From: Pomphorhynchus laevis
Lineage: Eukaryota; Acanthocephala; Palaeacanthocephala; Echinorhynchida; Pomphorhynchidae
Assembly: GCA_012934845.2 (NCBI GenBank)
Contig: WNNJ02003311.1
Location: 1-64,000 of the forward strand
Reading direction: 5' to 3'
Length of the DNA: 64,000 bases
Positions 32,673-43,550 of the stretch are shown here, one piece after another. Below the pieces are notes generated by a model. It saw only the letters and a program-made list of their open reading frames with translations. It had not been told where the DNA came from and did no database searches. A program made the position numbers and the translations under genes. Position 1 is the stretch's first letter; every line of letters begins with the position of its first letter.

Positions 32673-32770
32673 ATGGAGTAAAAAATCGTATAAATAGAAA
32701 AATATCTCGAAAATAAGAAAGAACTTTACATTCGAAAATAAAACTTTATTATTTTCGAGGGAAGACAGTA

Positions 32771-33560
32771 GTGGTTGTTATCAAAATTTCATCAAGGACA
32801 AAACTATTTTTGTAAATATTTTATAACTCCAAGAATTTTGTATTCTAGATTTAATTTCAAAGTTAGGACTCAACAAGATATAATGCTTTATTTGCTATTG
32901 AAATTAATAATAATTCGTAATATTTTTAAGATAATATATGCGACCAATAAACATAGTTATCCTATCTAGGTGTAGTGGTGAACAATAGTTTTAGGATTAC
33001 GTTCCATGTTCAAATTATCACAATGAAATGTAGGCGGATGCCTGGTCTCCTACGAAAAACATTAGTCGAACTGATTGAACGTAGCTTTCGCTTAGCTTAC
33101 ACTGCATTTTCATTGCCACACATGATACGCTTCACCAGTTATCTATCCTCAGTCTCGGACAATATCAAAGATATTTTACATAAGGTAATAAATACATCAA
33201 GTTCATTTACTTCGGTTAATTTAATTTGCAGACTGTATTACTAAATTAAACGTTACTTCAGTTGAACGATCTTTTGAAATGGCTGATTTATTGTTTGTGT
33301 GTTGATCCCTAACATTTTAAAGCAACCCGTTACACCACCTGGTCCCCTTTTGATCGATTGACCAATTTCGAGGACACAAGCTTACAAACGACACCGAATA
33401 CCAAAGTAGAAATTGACAATTACAGTAGAACAATTACAGTAGCAAGTTGTGGAAAAGCGTTCTAGACTCAACGATTTCGAGCTGAACTATTGACAAACTC
33501 AAACGGAAGATTAAATTTTTGATTAAATTTCATTATTTAATTTATTGTGATCCGGCTTCA
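32771..33560 (+). mobile_element. 3' part of another CR1-like LINE relic
   Basis: The parts 32960-33030 and 33190-33460 match 29430-29510 and 29660-29930 (shared words ATGTAGGCGGATGC, GAGGACACAAGCTTACAA and AACGACACCGAATACC/TGCC). As the same region already lies left of the pogo element, this is a second LINE copy, not the continuation of the first. No frame survives. Confidence 0.6.
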
Positions 33561-33589
33561 TCAGTCTAAGTGCTCTTCAGCTGTAGTAC

Positions 33590-33860
33590 AAAATAATAAT
33601 ATAACACGATATAATCTAATTCAATCAGATGAAATGCTTCATTGACATGCATTTGGTCCCGCTGCTATGCTGTGTCGAGGAAGAGGGATCAAAACAGGAT
33701 GACATGACAATTCTTCTTGATGATCTCCAATCTTTATTCTGATGAATCGTCCCTTATTTAATTTGCAGACTGTATTACTAAATTAAACGTTACTTCAGTT
33801 GAACGATCTTTTGAAATGCCTGATTTATTGTTTGTGTGTTGATACCTAACATATTTATTA
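33590..33860 (+). repeat. Diverged 3' end of a Penelope-like element with structured RNA
   Basis: The segment 33600-33755 aligns with 26180-26330 base by base with many substitutions. The helix partners AAATGC / GCATTT (33632-33637, 33649-33654) and GGTCCC / GGGATC (33655-33660, 33685-33690) are kept. A 90-bp block (33757-33845) duplicated from 33222-33310 then interrupts it, after which ATTTATTAGTCAATTCAT, also seen at 26330, resumes. No coding part remains. Confidence 0.65.
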
Positions 33861-34245
33861 GTCAATTCATTAAAATTAAGTTTGATAAATTATCCCCTAA
33901 TCAAAATCTGAATGTTATAAAATATTAAGAATAAAATAAATATATTCTTATTTTATTTTCTAATCTTTTATTTATAAATTCTTTCTTATCTAAAACGAGC
34001 AAAGTCTTGCGTATATTCTCAGATAACAATTGTTTCTAAATTTGCACTTTAAATGATATCACATTAATGCGTTTTTATGATGCTTCCTCTCAATTGTGAA
34101 ATCAATTTCATTTGATTTCAATTCTAATACGTAGACCCAGATATATAAATTTATCATCGGTGTTCTGGTTCTCTTATAGACCCTTGCATATTTACATGGT
34201 ATACTATACATCGGTATTTTAAAAAAACTTTACTTTTCCTCTCAT
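33861..34245. other. AT-rich DNA, no gene seen
   Basis: Partly similar to 24690-24785 (shared CCTCTCAATTGT and TTTGATTTCAATTCTAA words), so it includes a dispersed non-coding repeat. Confidence 0.45.
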
Positions 34246-34572
34246 CGCTGTCGGCTCCCCATCGTTCATCAACCTTCCTTTCTTAGACGATACTCGCCCC
34301 ACCTCGCTATCGCTTCGTTCCTGTCATACCCTCTTACTCCACGTTCCTAATTACTCCAACAAGTACGGTCTCCGATCCTTCCTCGTCGCCGCCTCACTCG
34401 CCTGGAATCAACTCCCTCTCGACGTCCGCCGCGCTCCCTCCTTTATCACATTCAAACACCTCCTCCGTTCACACCTTCTCGACACCTGATTCACAGTTTT
34501 GTTTTGTTGTGGTCATGTAAGCGTGCGCTGGCACGCATTTGCCACGTTAAAATAAATCCTTTAATAAATTAA
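34246..34572 (+). mobile_element. LINE family A, 3'-terminal fragment
   Basis: Nearly identical to 41770-42090, the end of the long LINE on the + strand. It codes for part of the tail region (RLFLVAASLAWNQLP-like sequence) and ends with the stem-loop GCGTGC 34521-34526 / GCACGC 34531-34536 and AAAATAAAT. It is a severely 5'-truncated copy. Confidence 0.85.
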
Positions 34573-34589
34573 GGGAAATAATTAAATAC

Positions 34590-35450
34590 CGGCTTTTTCT
34601 GGTTTTTATATTTAGCACAAGGGAAATTACTAGTAAGATACGTACTGCATATTTGACTTTTGACCGAGGATAATCATATTACGAGATATTTAATTTTTTT
34701 TAGAACAAAATAAAAAATAAAAATGTGTAGCGCATATTACGCCCTGAAACGTTAAATACCTCATCAATAGACAATTGTTCATAACATATAAAAAGTATAT
34801 TAGGTAAAAGTTAAAAAATAGGATAAAAATTATTTTGAGATTAAACCATTTTTCCCTAAAATTTTTCGAGCTATAATCTTAATTTCAGTCTAAAATCACG
34901 ACGATCATCTAATCTATCCATATAAATCATCCATCATCGTCTTGCTCACCATGCATATTTCTTCCTGAGCTTTTCCATCTTCATGTTTCTAGCGAAGTCT
35001 AAGGTTCTCCTTCATATGCCCAACAAGTCTTTGACTTATGACTATATTCCAACGTACGAACTTAAATATATTCATTCGACCATCATTTTAAATGGCTTTA
35101 TTCGTAGCTTCAACTTTCTAGAAAACAGGAAAGCTGCCATCATATGTCCTCTTATAAAGAAACCGTCTCTTGATAATTTGCTTTTTCATCATATTTCCCG
35201 AATTCTCTTATTCCGGCTTTATCTAAACTCTTAGAGCGTTTGGTGTAATATCCGAAAAATATTTAGTTAAATTGCGTCATTTTCCGGTTCTCATATTTTG
35301 CAAAACGGAAGATATTAGTAAGATACATAAGTGCTTATTCGGATTTTGACGGAGGATAATCATATTACGAAATATTTAATTTTCAATTTTTTAGAAAAAT
35401 ATAAAAATAAAAATGTAATGCATATTACGACCTGAAACGTTAAATACTTC
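34590..35450. repeat. Pair of ~205-bp direct repeats flanking a LINE fragment
   Basis: The segments 34590-34790 and 35245-35455 are direct repeats (shared GAGGATAATCATATTACGA and ATTACG.CCTGAAACGTTAA). Between them, 34975-35235 holds an RT finger fragment (NRKAAIICPLIKKPSLDNLL) of LINE family A, comparable to the WKSAIVLPLLNKQSLDPTI segment at 40.67 kb. The repeats differ by 10-15 percent by eye, too much for a target-site duplication, so they are an older dispersed repeat. Confidence 0.6.
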
Positions 35451-35457
35451 GTCAATA

Positions 35458-35575
35458 GACAATTTTCCATAGCATATAAAATACACAATAAATATAAATA
35501 TAAAATAATATAAATATAAATATAATAAATATACACAATAAATATAAATATAAAATACACAATAAATGGGTAATC
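35458..35575. repeat. AT microsatellite
   Basis: Irregular tandem runs of ATAAATATAAATATA and ACACAATAAATATA. No coding meaning. Confidence 0.8.
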
Positions 35576-36795
35576 ATGACGAATTTTAGATTGATAATCT
35601 TCTGCAATCCCCTGGGCGACCTCCAAAATTTCAGGCCGCGCTGCCTTGTTGCACCGCACAGCTCAATCTCTGTGAGAGAAATCTCGCTTCTCTCTGATCG
35701 CCTGTAGCGGTAATTGGCTTCTGCCCTAGAGATTCCAGGAAGCTGGACGTAATCGGCCCGGCTGCACCTATTATCTCGTTCGCCAATGGGACAAAAGTGT
35801 TTTGGAACGCATCGATGCCTCTATATTTGTCAAGCTTTTGATTCTCGGCCACTCTCGCCACCTCGCCCGGCGCACAGACCACGTTGAACAAATTACTAGC
35901 CGCAAGTGTGTTGGGACAGGTAAAGTCCCATACAAGTAGACGTCCACTTTCCCAAGGGACCAATGAAGCGCCATCCGGTCTTTCCCCGTCATCTCTGCAT
36001 AGTCCATCTTGCTCTAGGCGGGACTGGACACCGGCTGCTACCAGAGCAAAACGAATAAGAACATTGATTGAACTGTGGCGGTTGTGTCTAGACACTGTCG
36101 TCGAGCAATCGAGACCGTGTGTCTTTGATACATCGGTTGTAACCCCGCACTCGCAATCGAACGGGAGTGAAAATTTAAATCTGAGGCGCAGGGCTGTTGC
36201 CAGACACAATGAGTGGTCGTCCATTTTTGTACCTACCGACGCGATCGACAGGCCATCCAGAAATGCGCCAGACCATTTGGTTGCTGCCGAAAGTAGGTGG
36301 GTTTGATCTTTAGGGCAGTCACAAGAAGTAATCAGATCGCGGAGATGAGTCTCAAACAGAGGCACTGTCCAATGGTTTTGTACGGTTGTATCCGTTGGAA
36401 CAGACAGCTTAAACGTAGAGGTCTAACCATCCAATGCCATCCGATAACTTGAGTTGTTGATGCCTGAGCATCCCACGATATAATCTGGCAGTATATTTGA
36501 GATTAAGCCACACATGCTCGAAACTGACGAACAGAAGGCCAGTATTGATAATTCTTCAAATCTCAGAACACCAAGTCCCCCGAACTTAACTGGCAATGAG
36601 GCTTGACGCCATGCGTGCCAGAGATCTGAAGATTTAGGATCTCGGGCAGGGAACAGCGGATTTCCTCGTCGAAAGCTTTCGCTAGTCTGCTAGAAAAACA
36701 CGGTGCGAAGCGTAGTAGAAAGTTGACCTTCGGTAGTGTTAGACAATGACGCAATATGAAAAACGCGTCGTGCTAAGCTAGTTTGCTTATGGCCT
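35576..36795 (-). mobile_element. LINE with restriction-like endonuclease, 3' part
   Basis: The minus strand carries an open endonuclease frame (35631-36365) and, upstream of it, an RT thumb in another frame (36563-36754, LPKVNFLLRFAPCF and LGVL-like text). It is the same family as the element at 12.1-15.0 kb, to judge by HGLDCS, SRHNRH, CRDDGERPDG and VWDFTC against HGLDC, SRHRRH, SRDDGRRSDG and DFN there. It is 5'-truncated at about 36795, where it abuts the inverted foldback repeat. Confidence 0.82.
35631..36365 (-). pseudogene. LINE zinc finger and restriction-like endonuclease domain
   Basis: Residues 53-68 (LCLATALRLRFKFSLP) end the RT-linked part. The finger is Cys71, Cys73, His83, Cys87, followed by SRHNRHSSIN. 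The nuclease core is Arg129-Pro-Asp131 and Asp147 in VWDFT, the R-P-D-x15-D spacing of PD-(D/E)XK LINE nucleases. A K..KY......F.P.A.E..G helix follows, then TGDQREARFLSQRLSCAVQQ. In life it nicks one DNA strand at the target and, with the RT, primes reverse transcription. The domain itself has no stop. The element is nonetheless dead, because the rest is missing. Confidence 0.82.
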
Positions 36796-36804
36796 ACCTG
36801 CCGA

Positions 36805-37570
36805 AGTTGTCAACATTTCCGAAAGGCGGACACAACTAGGCAAGAAAAATATAGAAAACGAAAGACCTTTATTAGACATTTAAAAAACATCTTTCACTTT
36901 TTTGCAGCATAGTGTAGGTAAAGTTTGAAATTAAAATTATTTTTTTTTCAAAAAATTAAAATTTGAATATTTTTCAAGTAAGTGTTCGGATTAGTTAAAA
37001 ATTATCACACAATAATAGCACACTTTGTATCTACACCACATATAAGTTTTAGCTCGATACGACGTATATTACGCTTCAAAGAAAATGTTCAATTTTTTTA
37101 ACTTAAAAATATTTTTTCCTAAAAAAATCGATATAATAACTCATACTTTTTTCATCTCACAACATCGACCATCTATCAATTAACATTTACACAAAATTTA
37201 TGTATTGATTTATTCAGTATGTTGAAAAAATTTAAATTTAAATTTTTTAAATAAAATAAAATTTTACCATTGCCCTTGTTAGTAGTTTGTTTACCGTAAT
37301 ATTATTATAATACGATTACAAATCATATATCTACATTATTTTCAAGTTTGAGATTGATTTAACATGTATTACGTTGTAAAACAAAATCTAATTTAATGAA
37401 CTTCAAAATACTTTTTAAGCACTTTGGTATGATATCATATCATCATTTTAACTTATTATTTCCAACTTACAACAAATCAACGTATACACAAAAAAATTGG
37501 CATCATTACTTTATTATCTTGAATAAAAATAAATTTATTTTTAACAATTTTAAAAATTTTAAATGCTGGT
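36805..37570. repeat. Inverted copy of the 19905-20660 repeat
   Basis: Reverse complement of 19905-20660 with few differences and small indels (GGCGGACACAACTAGGCAAG at 36830, CGATACGACGTATATTACGC at 37056). It starts directly at the truncated LINE and ends at GGCGGAATTCGCC near 37580. No transposase gene is visible. Confidence 0.8.
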
Positions 37571-38145
37571 TACAAATTGGCGGAATTCGCCTTTAGACAT
37601 TGGTGTATACATTGGTGTAGACGGAACAAACTGGTTCCTTCTCGATTCTCTAGTGTAAGACTAAATCGCGTTTAATGCGGTTCGTTAGTATCTGATTAAA
37701 CATATATAACGGCATATTTTCAGACATTTTTTTCTTCGAGACTCTTTTCGTGGAATATGCAAAAATATTGTAGAAGAATAAAAAATATTGAAGAAAAATA
37801 TATTTATTTTTAACAATTTTAAAAATTTCAAACGCTGGTTTTATTTCTTCAATAATGAGAAAAATGAAATTATAATGTGTTTGAACGATTTTCAGATGCT
37901 TTGGAATCTTCACGCATTGATCAGCGGACCGCTACGTAATTACAACGCATGTGTTGAATGGCTCGAAACGATATTTTAAACTGTAATTAAAATATGTCAC
38001 AGGAAAGAAAAAACAGTTTTTAATAAATATCAGAGATGTCACTTAATAATTGGTCGTAAAAATCAATGCTATTATGTCTACACCATTGTCTCCACATGAA
38101 TTCCGCCAATTTTAAACCAGCGTTTAAAATTGGCGGAATTCATAG
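37571..38145. repeat. Second module of the foldback repeat, ending in a perfect palindrome
   Basis: The part 37790-38100 matches 19605-19905 in direct orientation. At 38096-38117 / 38122-38143 a perfect palindrome with 22-bp arms and loop CAGC (arm core GAATTCCGCCAATTTTAAAC) closes the element. Half of this word stands at the module junction of the other copy (19888-19915). This suggests the palindrome is the joined terminal repeats of a transposon. Confidence 0.78.
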
Positions 38146-38990
38146 TCTTCTAATTTGATATAACCAATCCAACAATCGCTGTGAATGATACTACCTGAAT
38201 AAATAAGTTACATTAATCTTGAATTTTGCTATATATAATTGAGCATCACCAGGTGTGACATGTTTTCTGATTAAGGTGATTAGTGTCAGCATCGCGGTGA
38301 TTATTCTTGCATATCCCGAGCCTTTAATCACAAATAATAATAGAAACAACTATCTGCCTGAGATCTCCAGCCTCATTAATCATACCTAAAATCCACGTTC
38401 CTTCCACTATACGACTTGATCGCATTTTCTTTTGCGGATTTTAGCTTCGTCAACATTGATTATCACGCCATTCCAATCCATTAATAATTTATCTTACTTT
38501 TTGAGAACCATTTCTAACATGACGTCGTGGCAGCAATTTCGTCAATCGGCGACTGTAGCAGAGGATAATGTTATGTCATCAGCAGACAGACGGCACTCAT
38601 TTTGGGTCGTATTCACATTAAAACCAGTTGGGAAACAATATGTAAGCTTAATATGACAATAAAATTTTGAAATTTAATAAAATTATACCAAACAGCTTTG
38701 CGCAAGTCAATACGACAATTTTCAAACCAAATCCCATTGAGTGCCGAAATAAAATGTCGGCTTTCTTTGTTTCTATTTCCAGATCAAATTTAAATGCACT
38801 TAACATTTTGTTTCCTTTTTATGGGTATTACAAAATAAGTTTGTGTTTATGAGATCTTCAAATCCAAATAAAAATAAAAAAGAAGAAAAGCGACAAATTC
38901 ACCAATATCTTTAAGCAACTGAATGCAACCATCTTCGTTTTTGCATGGTCTAATCACTAGGGTGAAAACATTTAAGGGCATTTTTATCCT
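38146..38990. other. DNA without recognised gene
   Basis: Short open frames (38432-38656, 38667-38852) have no motif that I know. Base composition is that of the surroundings. It may include the 5' region of the LINE that follows. Confidence 0.4.
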
Positions 38991-39330
38991 ATTAAGCATT
39001 TATCTCACGCGTCCCCTGTCATCTTCTAACGAGTTAAACTCATCTCCTCTTCAGCCATTCGCATTTTCCCCGATCGCACCATTTCGGAAATCGCTCAACT
39101 CTTCTGCCTGCATCAAAAAACGTTGTCAAGAAGAAAACGATGAAACATACCTCTCCATCTGAAATATCGAGGGAAACTTTCAAGTTGTCAACACCCGCTT
39201 TAAAATTTAATGGCACGCCATCTCCCCTTTGTGTCTTCTCTGCTTGTCCGTTTCACCACCACATACGGTTTCCGCCTCTTCAACAGTAGATATATTCTCC
39301 ATAAATGACGACGAATGGCAGACGGCGAAT

Positions 39331-39364
39331 GGATAGGTCGTCTTCGACGACCTATCCATTCGCC
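39331..39364. repeat. Perfect hairpin inside the LINE endonuclease region
   Basis: GGATAGGTCGTC and its complement GACGACCTATCC flank TTC; the stem extends into GCGAATGGATAG / CTATCCATTCGC. It looks like a local inverted duplication in a dead element. Confidence 0.75.
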
Positions 39365-42051
39365 GTCTCCTTTATGTTGGTTGCTCATCAATCAAAAATC
39401 CGCCCGCTACCTTAGCTCATCCTCTTTGTAAATTCTTTAATCATGGCAGCATTATTGTATTTGACCGTCGCCCCGCGTCTCTTCGCTAAATCACTCCCCT
39501 TTCAGTCCTTGGTCTTTTGAATTGCTCACTTGTCGTTATTTTAGCCCGATGATTCCAGATCCCGCAATTTGTATACCGTCTGGTTAATCAGTTTTTACCT
39601 CCTTTTTCTTTACCGAGCTCGCTGACCTCTTGTCCCACTGTCCTTTGTCATACATCCCTTCACTCATTCTTGGCGACTTTAATATCTGCCTATACTGCCC
39701 CTATTCCACCGATTCCATCAGGTTCATCAACATTATATCCAACTACGACTACAAACTCATCTCCATTGCCCAACACATATCCTTGGCGGGACATCATCGC
39801 TGTATCTGATCGTTATATTGCTTACACCTCACTGTCCAACTCTGATCCTCTCTATCCTGTTCTTTATTCGTCACAATTGATCTCACTCCCAACCACAACC
39901 AGCCTCACACTCCTACCATCCGGTGTCGCCGGTTTAGATACCTTGACATCCCTCTTCTCCGCTCTGTCTTACTCAAATCGTCTTTGTTATATCCCACAAT
40001 AGCAACATCCTATCCTAACGATCTCGCTTTCTTTTCGACTCTTACCTCACATTCACTCTCAATTATCTCTTTCTCTTTAAGACTGACCCTCGCTGTCCCT
40101 CACACCGTGCCCGGTTTGACATCTAATGCCTACTCCCAAAGCGTCGACTCCATCATGCTTTTCGAGTCTATCATTGATCTCTCGACGTGATATCTGCTCC
40201 CTCACTGAGTATCTCCATTATTCCTATCTTGCTCTTCTCCGATCTAATTTCAACCTACTACGTACCAAATGCAACCCTTTCTAGCTGCATAAAATCATCA
40301 CTTTATTTGACTCCGAGTATCTCTAGCATACTTTTAACTCGATCTTTTCTCGCTCATCTTCCTCTCGCAACATCAATCCCCATAATTATTCGTCATTTTT
40401 CCAGACCAAAGTTTCCACGTTGCTCTCTCAAACCAGGTATCTCATTTCCATCCCACTCTACCCGCTCTAGCATCATCATCCCGAAACTCTTTCATCTTTT
40501 AGTGTCTCACCTGCCGAAGTATCGTCTGTTCTCATATCCTTGCCCAACAAAACCTCACTGCCGATCCCCTTCCTATTATATACTTATATCATTATGCTCA
40601 TTGATATCTTCCCTCTTCACCACCTTGTTAAACTCGTACATTTACAATCGTATATTCCTTTCACACTGGAAATCCGCCATCGTTCTTCCCCTCCTTAATA
40701 AACAATCGCTCGACCCCACCATCCCTTCTAGCTATCGCCCCATTTCACTACTCCCTACATTTTCTAAGCTCTTAGAAAGCTTAATCATAATACAGATCAA
40801 CGTTTATCTCTCCTCATCCAATCTGACCCCGCTTTCAAACCCGTTTTGCGCTCTAATCACTTCACCGAAATCGCCTGCATGAAAGTTTACAACGACTTAC
40901 TCATTTCTCGAGACAAGGCTCTATATAGTGTTCTCATCTCCCTCGACCTCTCCTCTGCCTTCGACATTGTCGACCACTCCGTCCTCCTTTCTCGCCTTCG
41001 TTATGATTACGGATTTTCTTCATCCTCCATAGCATAGTTTGTCTCATATCTATTCGACCGTTCTTTTCGCGTCTGTTCTAATTCATTATCCTCCCCTCCC
41101 CTCCCTATCTTTTGCGGGGTCCCACAAGGTTCAGTCCTAGGTCTCCTGCTTTTCTCTCTTCTGCTTGACGATCTCTCTCCTTTTATCAAACCTTTCTCCT
41201 TTAACGTCATGCAATACGCTGATGACATCCACATCTACGCCCATTCACCCGCACATCGCATACACGTGTCTTTCTTCTATCTACGAACGTCTATCCAATC
41301 TCCATCTCGTTCTAAACGCCGAAAAGTCCAAAATAATGTGGATCCTTCCCCGTAAACCAAGCATATCTCCTCCCATTGTATCTTTTGCCTCATCGATCAT
41401 CCCTATAGTCCACAATCTCACTTTCTTAGGCTTCCATTTCGATGATCACCTTTCCCTTAAACCCTTTGTCCGTACAAGGTCCGCTTGTCTAACTTAATTC
41501 TCCCTGGCATCCGCCGTATACGCCCCCTTATCGACTTCCGTTCTTGTATGTCTCTTCTTTCATCGCTTCTTTTCCCTAAAATCGATTACTGCCTTAGCCT
41601 TTTCGCAATTCTCCAAAATCCATCATCCTACCCCTACAACGCATAATCAACACCGCCGTTCGAGTGCTCTTTCGTCTCCATCGCTTCGACCACATATCCG
41701 CATATCTTGCCCAACTCTCCTGACCCCCATCCACATCCGCATCAAACTACGCATTCTTCTCGTAACTTTTCGTCTCATCGCTGTCGGCTTCCCATCGTTC
41801 ATCAACCTTCCTTTCTTAGACGACACTCGCCCCACCTCGCTATCGATGCGTTTCCGTCATACACCTCTTACTCCACGTTCCTAATTACTCCAACAACTAC
41901 GGTCTCCGATCCTTCCTCGTCGCCGCCTCACTCGCCTGGAATCAACTCCCTCTCGACGTCCGCCGCGCTCCCTCCTTTATCACATTTAAACACCTCCTCC
42001 GTTCACACCTTCTCGACACCTGATTTACATTTTTGTTTTGTGCTCATGTAA

Positions 42052-42067
42052 GCGTGCGCTGGCACGC
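42052..42067 (+). promoter_or_regulatory. 3'-terminal stem-loop of LINE family A
   Basis: GCGTGC, loop GCTG, GCACGC, then ATTTGCCAC and an AAAATAAAT tail. The copies at 15632-15648 and 31260-31276 (read on the minus strand) have GCGTACA-GCT-TGTACGC followed by the same ATTTGCCAC. The inner G-C pair is exchanged for A-T on both arms, so the helix is conserved rather than the sequence. In CR1/L2-type LINEs such 3' stem-loops are what the RT recognises; that role here is inferred. Confidence 0.7.
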
Positions 42068-42095
42068 ATTTGCCACTTTAAAATAAATCTTAATC

Positions 42096-42607
42096 ATCAC
42101 TAATATACTCTTTACTCTTAAATGTTTATTCCATGATAATAATTATTATTTAAAAAATAATTATATATAAAAAATATGTAATATATAATATAATATTTAA
42201 TATAATATTATTTTTTTTATTATTTTTGTAAGACTAGACAATTATGCGTTAAGACGTGACCAGAAACCTGAATAATAAAACTTAATCGTCCAAATATTCA
42301 ATTTTTTTCAATATAACGATTAATTTCAAAATTTGAAATAATAATTATAAAAATTAATAATTGATGAATTTCACTAATTCTTTATAATAATAACTTAAAA
42401 TATTATAGAATACATTTAAATATAATAGTGTTATAATATTGAAATGAAAAATAAAATTTCTCGAATTTCTCAAGCATGGAATTTATTCAGTAAATGAATG
42501 AATTCAATGAAGACAAATAACCGTTAAGTTTATTATTAATATAATAATTTATAATAAATTATATAATAATTATATAATAATATTTAATATTATAAATATC
42601 ATAATTT
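42096..42607. repeat. Host sequence of the RIOK3 locus, extra partial copy
   Basis: The part 42235-42420 equals 43615-43795, and 42405-42500 equals 46225-46320. The two together give the sequence of the second place without its inserted LINE (the empty site lies at about 42412). The remainder is A/T-rich. I see no gene. Confidence 0.7.
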
Positions 42608-43550
42608 TTTAAGGAGAGTGAGACCATTCCGCGTGAATTTCTTGTAAAACATGTAAGCCAGACGCGAAAGAATGACGAATGCCGTTTCGTCATCACAATG
42701 ACTCATCAGTGCCAGATCCCTCCCACTACTGGATGCAGAGGAGGACTGGCAGACGGCAATCAATGAATGAACCAATGTTAATGATGTACTAGAAAATTTT
42801 CTAGTAACATCATCGAGTACTAAATCAGTATTACAGCTTCACCAAAAAGGATCATTAGCAAAAGCACTGGCAAATGTTAGCGCAGGTCTCTTTAATATCG
42901 GCTAACTTTTATTTAAGGAGAGTGAGACCATTCCGCGTAAATTTCTTGTAAAACATGTAAGCCAGACGCGAAAGAATGACGAATGCCGTTTCGTCATCAC
43001 AATGACTCATCAGTGCCAGATCCCTCCCACTACTGGATGCAGAGGAGGACTGGCAGACGGCAATCAATGAATGAACCAATGTTAATGATGTACTAGAAAA
43101 TTTTCTAGTAACATCATCGAGTACTAAATCAGTATTACAGCTTCACCAAAAAGGATCATTAGCAAAAGCAATGGCAAATGCCAGCGCAGGTCTCTTTAAT
43201 AACGGCATTCGTCATTCTTTCGCGTCTGGCTTACATGCTTTACAAGAAATTCACGCGGAATGGTCTCACTCTCCTTAAATAAAAGTTAGCCGATATTAAA
43301 GAGACCTGCGCTGGCATTTGCCAGTGCTTTTGCTAATGATCCTTTTTGGTGAAGCTGTAGTACTGATTTAGTACTCGATGATGTTACTAGAAAATTTTCT
43401 AGTACATCATTAACATTGGTTCATTTATTGATTGCCGTCTGCCAGTCCTCCTCTGTATCCAGCAGTGGGAGGGATCTGGCACTGATGAGTCATTGTGATG
43501 ACGACACGGCATTCGTCATTCTTTCGCGTCTGGCTTACATGTTTTACAAT
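42608..43550. repeat. 304-bp tandem duplication plus inverted copy (long palindrome)
   Basis: Units start at 42611 and 42915 (period 304). The stretch 43203-43549 is the reverse complement of 42643-42987, so the whole is a palindrome with ~345-bp arms around a 215-bp centre, at very high identity. Each unit also holds a short hairpin of CTAGAAAATTTTCTAG framed by GATGT/ACATC. On the minus strand of the second unit about 95 codons are open but for one stop; they end ILSRLAYMFYKKFTRNGLTL before a stop. This does not match anything I can name with confidence. Confidence 0.88.

Larger units (their letters stand above)
29970..32768 (-). mobile_element. pogo/Tigger-like DNA transposon with TA target duplication
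   Basis: Terminal inverted repeats start CTGTCTTCCCTCGAAA at 29970 and, on the other strand, at 32768, and agree over about 27 bp with few differences. TA flanks both sides (29968-29969 and 32769-32770), the target duplication of the Tc1/mariner-pogo superfamily. The minus strand carries the transposase in pieces: N-terminal helix-turn-helix (32484-32672), a second DNA-binding part (32199-32554), a DDE-domain part (31037-31222) and the C-terminal DDE part (30323-30727). A 0.9-kb LINE (31224-32117) splits it. CGAAAATAAGAAAG words recur just inside the ends. Confidence 0.85.
38991..42095 (+). mobile_element. Long, decayed LINE family A copy
   Basis: Order of parts: endonuclease start near 39230-39420 (TYGFRLFNSRYI-type text matching LSLFNTRSILHKAD of the copy at 16.3 kb), SLILGDFNICLY-type text near 39660, a linker to about 40250, RT fingers 40187-40882 (HWKSAIVLPLLNKQSLDPTI and SSYRPISLLPTFSKLLESL), motif A SLDLSSAFDIVDHSVLLSRL near 40940-41000, motif B FCGVPQGSVLG near 41112, motif C MQYADDIHIY near 41207, FLGFHFDDHLSLKPFVR near 41420, and a 3' stem-loop 42052-42067. 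About ten frame changes or stops interrupt it. It is the most complete copy of this family in the window. Confidence 0.82.

Noticed and set aside
39670-40190. Long Ser/Pro/Thr-rich frames looking like a mucin-type gene
   Set aside because: They lie in the linker between endonuclease and RT of the family-A LINE and are read out of frame.
41007-41835. Arg-rich minus-strand frames
   Set aside because: Antisense shadows of the LINE RT region.
43204-43277. SEC23-like C-terminal helix in the palindrome's near-open frame
   Set aside because: A faint resemblance over about 20 residues is not enough. The frame has a stop and no further matching segments.
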